64,000 nt of DNA from Halorarum halophilum (GTDB lineage Archaea > Halobacteriota > Halobacteria > Halobacteriales > Haloferacaceae): positions 3,100,001 to 3,164,000 of the forward strand of contig NZ_CP058529.1 of assembly GCF_013401515.1 (NCBI RefSeq), given 5' to 3'. Of this stretch, positions 57,629 through 64,000 are shown one piece after another (the first letter of the stretch is position 1; the number at the start of each line of letters is the position of its first letter). A program made the translations under genes and the position numbers. A model generated the notes under the pieces. The model was not told where the DNA came from and did no database searches. It was given only the letters and a program-made list of their open reading frames with translations.

Positions 57629-60600
57629 TTATGGCACAGTTCCGTCATCGAGTCGGTCGCGCAACCACTCGGCTGGATAGATCGCCGTCAGTCCTGGCGT
57701 GTCGATCCGGAACTGCTGGGGTGGCGTCGACTTGGCATACGTTTTCTCGACTCGGGGGTCGCCCTCGGGCGGGTCGTTCAACGCTTGGAGGACATCGTGC
57801 CCCTCGGACTGAGTCATGACCACCCAGATTGCCTCATCGACATCACAGTCTGCAATCTTGTCGAAGTCCTCTGGGACTGCACGGTTGATATCGTGATTGA
57901 CGCGTTCGGCTTCGACGGCGGCGACGATGGTCCCCTCCCGATCGACGCCCGCGATATCGAGTCGGCGGTTCTCGTCGAGGTCGTAGTATGGGACGACCTC
58001 CACAATGGGAGAATCAGGATCGTCGACGAACGCTCCTTCGAGATACTGGCGTCCGATCTCGACGGCGAAGACGTGCTGGCTCGACTCCTCGAGGTCGCCC
58101 GCGCCATGGCCGTAATCTACACCCTGGCGATAGCTCTCGCCGATCACTGTGCGGCCGTCAGGCGTCACCGTGTAGAGCCGATGCGGGTGGTCAGTGTCGT
58201 GGCGGAGGAGGTCCGCCTCGAGCAGGTCCTGAACGGCATCCGAGTCGATGCCCACGTACTCCTGGAGGCGGATCATCGAGTCGTGGAGGAGATCATATTC
58301 AAGCGAGTTGTACCGCAGTTGCTGGCCGTTGTACACCGCCTGGAGGAACATGAGCTGGCGATCAGACCACTCCGTGGCGGCCCGCTCGTCCGGTGCGAGT
58401 TTGAGATTGAGCTCACAGATCGGAACGTCGTCCCGGTCGACATCGTCCAGTGACGAACAGCACGAGATCGCGCGTTTCATCCCTTCGATCGAGGGGTCGT
58501 AGCGGTTGTCACACTCGGTACAGCGGAGCGCGTGTGTCTCCCCCTCGTATTCCACCGTCGGCGGAAGGCGATTCGTATGCGGGAGTGCCGAGTCGGTGCG
58601 AAGTCGGGGTTCGTCTGCTTCGACGTCCGCGTCGGTGTCCTGTTCGGCCGGATTGGGTTCGCCGAGCGTCAGCCCCGACTCCGTCAGCGTCCGTTCGCGA
58701 ACGCGCTCGATCGCGTCCGCAAACCCCTCCGCTTCCGCTGGACTGAGTGGTTGGGGCCCCTCGACATCGCCCGGTGGTGGCGGAAGCGACTCAACAGTGA
58801 ACGGACGGGGCTCGTCCTCCCCGAACGTGGCAGGCAGGGTGACGAGCCACTGGCCGCGGCGGAGTGCGCGGAGGCGGTTGCCCACCGCCTGTGGATCCAT
58901 TACATCAGTGGCGAGGCGCTGGGCGAGTTGACGGTCGATGGGGACGTTGCCCGTCACGAACGTGGAGATGTTATTCAGCACTTCGTCGTAGGCCGCAGGA
59001 TCCGCCTCACGGAGCTGGGCGGGAAACTGCATGGCGAGCGTCATCGCGCAGTTGAACCCGCGTGACTGGGCCAGTAGCTCCTTCAGAAGGTCCGACACCG
59101 CGACACTCGCGGCTTCCTCGACGTAGACGTTCACCAGGGCATCGTCATCCCCTCGTCGGGTGCGCCGGCGGAGTGCCGTCCAGAGGTTCGAGAGGACGAC
59201 GAGCGTGAAGACGCGCTGGGCGTCGCTGCGGAGTTCGCCTGTGTCGATGATGATGACTTGATTCCGGTTGAGGTGGTCTGCGAGGTCGAAGTGCGGGTCG
59301 TCGGCTTCGGGCACGTGATTGAAGATACGGGCGAGGCGCTGGTCGACGGGGATCTTCTCCATCCGGTTGGCGACACCCTGCATGATCTCGTCGAACGTCT
59401 GGGCGCGATTCGCGACGACGCCGCCGAGCATACGTTCGAGGTCGGCATCCGAGACGGGGGGAACGGACTGGCGTTCGTGCATGCGGCGGACGGCGCCGTG
59501 GAGTTCGCGGTGGGAGAAGGCATCCTGGCCGTTCACTGGGTCAAACAGGGCTTTGACCATGTACCGGATGACGTCCGGGGAGCGGACCGCCTGCTCGAAG
59601 CGCTCTCGACCCATGATCTGGGTGAGGATCTCGATGTAATGGTCGGTCGCGTCCTCGATCGCTGTTGTCCGGGGGATGCCGGCATCGAGTTCGTCGCGGA
59701 TGTCGAAGAAGCCGAACGCGGGAAGCGTATTGGCACAGTCGAAGTACAGCACGTTCTCGAGGGTGCCGTACTCGGCGTAGTGAGCGCGGAGGTAGTCGGT
59801 CGCCATGCCGTCGCCCTTCGGGTCGATGAGGATATCTGCGCCATCTGTTGCTCGGTGGTTGGCGAGGATGGCGTTGATGAGGCTGGTGGACTTGCCGGAG
59901 CCGGTTTTGCCGAACCAGCCGACGTGGAGCGGTTGGAGCTGTGGTGGAAGTGTGAGCGGCACATTGTCGGGCGTGCCGTCCTGCGCGAGTGGGCGACCGA
60001 GCGGGAGGCCCTTGGATCGATAGTTGGCGAGGAGGTCGTGTGGTGGTCGCGGGAGGGCGGTCCGTTCCCCTGGTGTTGGTGCGAGGGCTCTCGTCCCGCT
60101 GGCCGTGAGGGCGCTACCGTCGAGCAGGCAGAACACCGGCGCTTCTGTGGCGTCGGCGATGATTGCTCTGCTGGTGTTGGCCGTCCAGGGGAGTTTCGCG
60201 ATGAGGGTGTCGTACTGAGGTGGGTGAACCGTTCGGCTGATGAGATCCTCGAGGACCGTCCGGGCGTCATTGTCCGTATGGGTGTGGGCATCGATACTGT
60301 AGCAGGTGTGACTTGCCGTCTCGAACGCCGAGGTGAGCCCTGCAAGGGCTGCTGGTGATGGTTCGTCGGGGTGTGTGGCAGCGACGACGCGGGCGTTCAC
60401 GACGAACGAGCGGCGGGCGTCTTTGTCATCGAGTTCGTCGAGCCGGCTGCGTGCTGCAGGATCGTTCTCATAGTCGTAGTCGGTGTTCGGGAGAAGGATG
60501 TCGACGAAGCGCGCGCCGGGCGTGTCGAGTCCCTCTTTGAGTTTGTAGCGACGATCCTCGGCCTGGCCGGTCCAGTCCGGATATGGCTGTAGGAGCGCCT

Positions 60601-61162
60601 GATACACGATTGGCGTCGTGGCGGTCGCGAGCGACTCGACGATGGCTGCGAGGGGGAGGCGAGTGTCCTCCGAGACAGTGAACGTCTCGAACGGGGTGAG
60701 TGCGGTTTGCCAGTCGTCGCGGCGGTCTGTCCGGCCGATGAACTCGACAGCGTGGCATTCGAGTGGTGGGGTGTCGGCAGGCTGTTCTTGGTCAAGGTCT
60801 GGCGTTGGGAGGATGTCGCTCGGGTGCCACTCGGTACGCTGGAGTTCGTACTCGTTCGGGACGAGCGCGCGACAGCACTGTTCGAGGGCGTCGATGGCAG
60901 TGTCATCGTCGACGCCGACGTAGTAGTGCAGCGGGGTGTCAGGGTCGCCGTCGGTGACGAGGAGCCACTCGATCGTCGGGGGTGTGTGTTGGTTGAAGAG
61001 CTGGCCGTACCAGGACTCGTTGGGTTCGCTCGTGGAGAGGGTGTGGAGACGTCTGAACTGTGATTCGACGGTCGTCGGATCGAGCGGTGTGTCGGTGGGC
61101 GTGAGTTCGATGTACTGGCGGGTGGGCGGGGTGTCTGTGTTAGGGTCGGCAGGCGATTGCAT
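57629..61162 (-). CDS. Large VirB4/HerA-like ATPase of a mobile element, with zinc ribbon and nuclease-like domain
   Basis: The 1177-residue protein has an N-terminal domain of about 400 residues, then a P-loop ATPase with Walker A GKTGSGKST (418-426) and Walker B VNVYVEEA (677-684), as in VirB4/VirD4/HerA-type motors that pump DNA. A cysteine set (C881, C884, C901/C902, C916) suggests a zinc ribbon, a winged-helix-like part follows, and the C-terminus has a PD-(D/E)XK-like pattern (D1069, E1084-x-E1086 in LDIAG and VEAER). It probably moves element DNA in conjugation-like transfer or replication. It faces the broken integrase. The nuclease assignment is by motif only. Confidence 0.82.
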   Translation of the reverse strand: MQSPADPNTDTPPTRQYIELTPTDTPLDPTTVESQFRRLHTLSTSEPNESWYGQLFNQHTPPTIEWLLVTDGDPDTPLHYYVGVDDDTAIDALEQCCRALVPNEYELQRTEWHPSDILPTPDLDQEQPADTPPLECHAVEFIGRTDRRDDWQTALTPFETFTVSEDTRLPLAAIVESLATATTPIVYQALLQPYPDWTGQAEDRRYKLKEGLDTPGARFVDILLPNTDYDYENDPAARSRLDELDDKDARRSFVVNARVVAATHPDEPSPAALAGLTSAFETASHTCYSIDAHTHTDNDARTVLEDLISRTVHPPQYDTLIAKLPWTANTSRAIIADATEAPVFCLLDGSALTASGTRALAPTPGERTALPRPPHDLLANYRSKGLPLGRPLAQDGTPDNVPLTLPPQLQPLHVGWFGKTGSGKSTSLINAILANHRATDGADILIDPKGDGMATDYLRAHYAEYGTLENVLYFDCANTLPAFGFFDIRDELDAGIPRTTAIEDATDHYIEILTQIMGRERFEQAVRSPDVIRYMVKALFDPVNGQDAFSHRELHGAVRRMHERQSVPPVSDADLERMLGGVVANRAQTFDEIMQGVANRMEKIPVDQRLARIFNHVPEADDPHFDLADHLNRNQVIIIDTGELRSDAQRVFTLVVLSNLWTALRRRTRRGDDDALVNVYVEEAASVAVSDLLKELLAQSRGFNCAMTLAMQFPAQLREADPAAYDEVLNNISTFVTGNVPIDRQLAQRLATDVMDPQAVGNRLRALRRGQWLVTLPATFGEDEPRPFTVESLPPPPGDVEGPQPLSPAEAEGFADAIERVRERTLTESGLTLGEPNPAEQDTDADVEADEPRLRTDSALPHTNRLPPTVEYEGETHALRCTECDNRYDPSIEGMKRAISCCSSLDDVDRDDVPICELNLKLAPDERAATEWSDRQLMFLQAVYNGQQLRYNSLEYDLLHDSMIRLQEYVGIDSDAVQDLLEADLLRHDTDHPHRLYTVTPDGRTVIGESYRQGVDYGHGAGDLEESSQHVFAVEIGRQYLEGAFVDDPDSPIVEVVPYYDLDENRRLDIAGVDREGTIVAAVEAERVNHDINRAVPEDFDKIADCDVDEAIWVVMTQSEGHDVLQALNDPPEGDPRVEKTYAKSTPPQQFRIDTPGLTAIYPAEWLRDRLDDGTVP

Positions 61163-61275
61163 GTGTCGACTCCGCTGTTTGGTTCTGAACTATGAATCTC
61201 TCATAAATGCGCTAGATTGTGGAATTTACTGCAGTGGTTCGTCGTCGATTGCTGTGGAGAATTCCTCGAAAGCCC

Positions 61276-61367
61276 CCGTTGCGCTCGCCGCCTGCGACTC
61301 GCTGTGCTCCTCGCCTCGCGTTGCTCGCCTGCGGTGCTTGCGTCGTCTCGACTGGCGAGCGCAACGG
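61276..61367. repeat. 14-bp perfect inverted repeat flanking a G+C-rich 64-bp loop
   Basis: CCGTTGCGCTCGCC (61276-61289) pairs with GGCGAGCGCAACGG (61354-61367). It is followed by the motif ccctttcagtcccacccg and a further hairpin CCACCCGA-N10-TCGGGTGG (about 61382-61407). Similar G+C-rich 'GCTCGC...' blocks occur at many gene borders in haloarchaea. No gene is supported between 61163 and 61473; the block may be a structured RNA or a recombination site. Confidence 0.6.
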
Positions 61368-61473
61368 CCCCTTTCAGTCCCACCCGATTCAGGTTGGTCG
61401 GGTGGTCGCGGCAGCTTTCGTCCGGTGTGCGCCGTGGGAGTTTATCGGCACCCTCAGGGGTGAGGTGCTTCGA

Positions 61474-61728
61474 ATGCGCGATGCAGCGTCAGTTCCACGA
61501 CGACTTGCCGAGTTCCTCCCGGACGCGTCGGGAGCGAATCAGTTCAGTGCTCAGGGACGCGGTGATCCTCTGGTTGGATTCCGGCCCCGCTGTCCGCACC
61601 GGTATTCAGATCGGTCGGTGGCCATGATCGAGGGCAATCTTCTGCGGTGCTGTGAGCGATGCGGGTGCGTCCTCATGCGGATTCCAATCCGCGAACCGCA
61701 GCTGTTGGTGTCCGGTGGTGAGCGATGA
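61474..61728 (+). CDS. Small cysteine-rich element protein
   Basis: The 84-residue protein has a late CCERCGC motif (GNLLRCCERCGCVLMR) and an earlier Cys-His (RCPHR), together a likely zinc knuckle. A GGGGTGAGGTG stretch precedes the ATG at 61474. Its stop overlaps the next start (ATGA). Arg-rich composition suggests nucleic-acid binding. No family is recognised; it belongs to the mobile region. Confidence 0.6.
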   Translation: MRDAASVPRRLAEFLPDASGANQFSAQGRGDPLVGFRPRCPHRYSDRSVAMIEGNLLRCCERCGCVLMRIPIREPQLLVSGGER

Positions 61729-61943
61729 CCGCCCATCGGTTCACCATTACGTTCACGCTGGATGGCGGTGGGCAGCGTCGGCTCGTGTTTCAGCCGTCTC
61801 CAGCGAGTGGCGGCTGGAACCGCATCGAACTTCGGCGGGATCGAGCGGACGACCCATGGGTCCAGGTCGGGATGGATTCAGTGAGTGACGTACAGCTGGA
61901 GGCGATGCCGGTGTCACTACCTGACGGGTTTGCCGGGCCGTGA
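61725..61943 (+). CDS. Small element protein, unknown
   Basis: The 72-residue protein reads as a compact beta-rich domain (HRFTITFTLDGGGQRRLVFQ, then NRIELRRDRADDPWVQVGM). It overlaps the preceding zinc-knuckle gene by four bases, so the two form an operon. It has no signal peptide or membrane segment and no recognised family. Confidence 0.6.
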   Translation: MTAHRFTITFTLDGGGQRRLVFQPSPASGGWNRIELRRDRADDPWVQVGMDSVSDVQLEAMPVSLPDGFAGP

Positions 61944-62010
61944 AGCATGGGGGAGACCAGGAGGTGAAATACAGCAATACATCTAATACACTCTGAGACA
62001 AGTGATACAC

Positions 62011-62370
62011 ATGCCGATCGATATCGAGCAGTTCGAATCGAGTTCGGAGGACCGGCTCCAGGGGGGAGGTGAGACAAACGCGGAGCGCGTCATGCGCTTC
62101 CTGGCTGCCCATCCGGACAAGGCGTTCACACAGAGCGAGATCCGGGACGCGACGGGCGTGAAAACTGGAAGCATCAGTGTCGTCCTCTCCCGCCTCGAGG
62201 ACCGTGAGCTAGTCAGACATAAGGGCACGTACTGGGCACTCGGCGACGACGAAGACGTAGCAGCCTACACCAGTCTGCTGGAGAGCACTCGGGCGGCGAA
62301 CGACCGCTTCGGTGAGGAAGACATGGACGAATGGCTGGAGCACGCTGTCGACGAGGAGGAGAGTGAATGA
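62011..62370 (+). CDS. Winged-helix (MarR-like) protein, antitoxin partner of a broken MazF
   Basis: The 119-residue acidic protein has a winged helix (ERVMRFLAAHPDKAFTQSEIRDATGV, recognition part GSISVVLSRLEDRELVRHKG) and an acidic C-terminal tail (DEWLEHAVDEEESE). In haloarchaea such genes directly precede PemK/MazF toxin genes, and here the stop overlaps the start of a truncated MazF by four bases. It would act as antitoxin and autoregulator. A TATA-like run (tacatctaatacac) lies about 20-35 bp upstream. Confidence 0.82.
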   Translation: MPIDIEQFESSSEDRLQGGGETNAERVMRFLAAHPDKAFTQSEIRDATGVKTGSISVVLSRLEDRELVRHKGTYWALGDDEDVAAYTSLLESTRAANDRFGEEDMDEWLEHAVDEEESE

Positions 62371-62435
62371 GCTACATGCGAGGTGATGTCGTCTGGGAGA
62401 CGGATCCGTTCACGTCGGATGCGAATCACCTCTGA
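62367..62435 (+). pseudogene. Truncated PemK/MazF-type toxin (22 codons)
   Basis: The frame starts in an ATGA overlap with the winged-helix gene and reads MSYMRGDVVWETDPFTSDAN before an early TGA. That is the typical N-terminus of haloarchaeal MazF proteins (S-Y-x-RGDVVW-x-x-DPF), which are normally about 110-130 residues. No later sequence continues the family, so most of the toxin has been deleted. The bases from 62436 to 62578 hold only the promoter of the next module. Confidence 0.75.
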
Positions 62436-62578
62436 ATGGGCTGTTCCAGCTGATCTCGACTGAATGGCCGATGTGAGAGCACTGCAAGGGCGTTTGGATT
62501 GTGCGTGTCAGGGATGAATGACCACCATCCGTCATAGCTGGTAGAAACCGTTATCCAGTAGAAGACTCGACTATACGT

Positions 62579-62854
62579 ATGGCGACGTCAGTCAAACTCG
62601 ACGAGGCGACGAAATCGCGCCTCGAGCGACTGCAGGCAGAAATCCGGCTCGAAACGGGGAGGCGCGTCACCCAACAGGCCGTCCTCGAGCGGCTCGTCGA
62701 CGAGGCGTACGCATCAAAGGAAGAGTTCATTGACTCGTTCCACGAGACGCGTGTCCCACTCGATGCGGATGCTCAGGAGGCGTTTCACGAGGGGACGGTT
62801 GCCTCCGGACGACAGACCGACGAGGAGGATATCGACGAACTGCTCTACGGATGA
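62579..62854 (+). CDS. VapB-like antitoxin
   Basis: The 91-residue protein begins with a ribbon-helix-helix-type DNA-binding part (TSVKLDEATKSRLERLQAEIRLETGRRVTQQAVLERLVDEAY) and ends in an acidic toxin-binding tail (QTDEEDIDELLYG). It overlaps the PIN-domain gene by four bases. A TATA-like ctatacg lies just before the ATG. It should neutralise the ribonuclease and repress the operon. Confidence 0.88.
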   Translation: MATSVKLDEATKSRLERLQAEIRLETGRRVTQQAVLERLVDEAYASKEEFIDSFHETRVPLDADAQEAFHEGTVASGRQTDEEDIDELLYG

Positions 62855-63288
62855 GCGTCTTCATCGACACGGGGGTGTTCTACGCGCATCACGACAAGGA
62901 TGCCTCACGTCACGACGAGGCCCATGCCTTCTTCGAGGCGATGCTGGATGGGGAGTTCGGCCAGCCTTTCACGAACGATTACGTCTTCGACGAGGTCGTA
63001 ACGCTTACTCAGCGGCGGACTAGGGACTTCGACGCAGCCCGCACGATCGCAGATCGCATCCGCGGGGTGGATCCCTTTCCCGACGTCGTCAGTCTGGAGT
63101 TCATCGACCAGCCGGTCTTCGAGTCCGCACTCGAGGTTTTCGAGACCTATGCGGATCACTCGTTGAGTTTCACCGATGCGGTTTCGGTATCACACTGTGA
63201 GCAGGCGTCCATCGACCAAATCGCGAGCTTCGACGATGATTTCGATGGCGTGTTTGAGCGCCTCGATCCGACTGCTGTCTCTGGATAG
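62851..63288 (+). CDS. vapC: VapC-like PIN-domain ribonuclease toxin
   Basis: The 145-residue protein is a PIN domain with acidic active-site residues D6 (FIDTGV), E48 (FDEVV), D109 (SFTDA) and D128 (FDDDF). The family cuts RNA, often tRNA, with Mg2+ and slows growth when the antitoxin is lost. It overlaps the antitoxin stop (ATGA). All catalytic residues are present, so the module appears functional and may stabilise the element. Confidence 0.92.
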   Translation: MSVFIDTGVFYAHHDKDASRHDEAHAFFEAMLDGEFGQPFTNDYVFDEVVTLTQRRTRDFDAARTIADRIRGVDPFPDVVSLEFIDQPVFESALEVFETYADHSLSFTDAVSVSHCEQASIDQIASFDDDFDGVFERLDPTAVSG

Positions 63289-63389
63289 CGGCTCATCGCA
63301 GCATCGAACCCGGGCTCATGGACAATCGCCCTGGGTGAACATTCGATCGGTGAGGGTGTGGACCGGGTGAAGAGCTAGCTGTACGAGGA

Positions 63390-63856
63390 GTGAATCAGTC
63401 TCGTCGACGGAGTGGGTCTGGCCCTGATGCTGAGCGAGTCGAATACTCTGAAGAGATCTCAGGTGATGACGCACATATCAGTATTCGCGTCCAGGATGTG
63501 CCAGTAGCGAACCTTTCGACGATCTCCCTTGAGGAACGGGATGGGCAGCTCGAATTCGAGGATCGAATTTTCGTTAATGAGTCAGCGGAACCCGCGTCAG
63601 AAACTGAGGCGGGTACATGTCAGGGTTGGTCGTGCAGTATACACTCATCATGCCGGCCGAAATCACGAGTTCGAACGCGGATGAGGTCGATGGAAACGAA
63701 GCGACCTGGCGGCGGACTAGGTCGGATGCGATGACGAACACGAGCGTTCAGGCTCAGAGCGATCCCCCCTCTGTTGCGTCTGGTGATGGATTTGGAGTAG
63801 GTACCGCGTTTGTTGCAGTCCTCGTTTCCATCACACTGCTCATCAGGCGATCATAG
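63390..63856 (+). pseudogene. Frameshifted DUF3153-like surface protein lacking its N-terminus
   Basis: The first part (VEYSEEISGDDAHISIRVQD, then VANLSTISLEERDGQLEFED) and the second part (LVVQYTLIMPAEITSSNADE, then VDGNEATWRR) lie in different frames that meet near 63612-63625. Together they resemble DUF3153/LppM-like proteins, whose mark is MPxxIxxSNADEVxGNxxTW. The C-terminus (DGFGVGTAFVAVLVSITLL plus RRS) resembles a PGF-CTERM anchor. A signal peptide and lipobox are missing before 63390. The gene is broken twice. Confidence 0.65.
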
Positions 63857-64000
63857 CGGAGTTGGAGCCTTTCCTGAAGCCACGTCGTCTGGTCCATCTA
63901 CGCTGATTTTGAACACGTTGTGTCTCGCGTGACCTCCCTTCGGAATCCTCGCTGTTCAGTGACTGCCCGCCCCGCTCGCCGCTGCCGCCCTCCGCGTCGC
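63857..64000. other. Window end, no gene
   Basis: No supported gene in the last 144 bp. The final 40 bases turn into a G+C-rich block (cccgccccgctcgccgctgcc) similar in style to the inverted-repeat block at 61276, suggesting another copy begins at the window edge. Confidence 0.35.

Overview
The window is haloarchaeal chromosome or megaplasmid DNA. It has high G+C coding sequence, strongly acidic predicted proteins, Tat-type signal peptides, bat-type (HTH_10) regulators, many promoters with a TATA-like box about 25-35 bp before the start codon, and many four-base (ATGA) gene overlaps. I found no rRNA, tRNA, CRISPR array or complete insertion sequence.

Region 1 (1-8.4 kb, minus strand) is the most striking part. 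A 2168-residue exported protein has an N-terminal signal peptide, a long stalk of calcium-binding thrombospondin-type-3 repeats, Ig-like domains, a helical pre-toxin region and a C-terminal PD-(D/E)XK-like nuclease domain. Two nucleotides after it lies a 139-residue candidate immunity gene. A second small gene of possible immunity type and a decayed copy of the big gene's middle section follow. The DNA for the nuclease tip and first immunity gene is much poorer in G+C than the stalk. This is the expected layout of a polymorphic toxin/immunity locus in an archaeon.

Region 2 (8.4-14.5 kb) holds an SDR oxidoreductase, two HTH_10 regulators, membrane proteins (one CopD-like), a glycolipid-binding-fold protein, a methyltransferase and a truncated haemoglobin. 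Four start codons here lie 38-40 nt downstream of a perfect GAACATGTTC palindrome, which defines a small regulon.

Region 3 (14.5-26.6 kb) is a catabolic island: omega-aminotransferase, methylmalonate/malonate-semialdehyde dehydrogenase, a second aldehyde dehydrogenase, an SDR, two M20 deacylase-type hydrolases, a HyuC-type N-carbamoylase, a sodium:solute symporter with a small overlapping membrane partner, and an Lrp/AsnC regulator. It would suit import and breakdown of N-acyl or N-carbamoyl amino compounds, possibly the lower half of reductive pyrimidine catabolism.

Region 4 (26.7-43.4 kb) is mixed: flavin monooxygenase, exported proteins, a DUF1326/DUF2182 pair, glutamate dehydrogenase with a tiny zinc-ribbon protein, small membrane proteins, a DsbA-like protein coupled to a CASCG membrane protein, and several gene-poor stretches.

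Region 5 (43.4-55.8 kb) is a galactoside utilisation cluster: IclR regulator, galactonate dehydratase, GH2 beta-galactosidase, a complete sugar ABC transporter and GH42 beta-galactosidase, with a 16-bp palindrome in the divergent promoter. Released galactose would enter the De Ley-Doudoroff route.

Region 6 (55.8-64 kb) looks like a decaying integrated mobile element: an N-terminally truncated tyrosine recombinase, a cluster of CCGATTATGA motifs, a large VirB4/HerA-like ATPase with a zinc ribbon and a C-terminal nuclease-like domain, small element proteins, a truncated MazF beside its intact partner regulator, an intact VapB/VapC-type module, and a frameshifted surface-lipoprotein gene.
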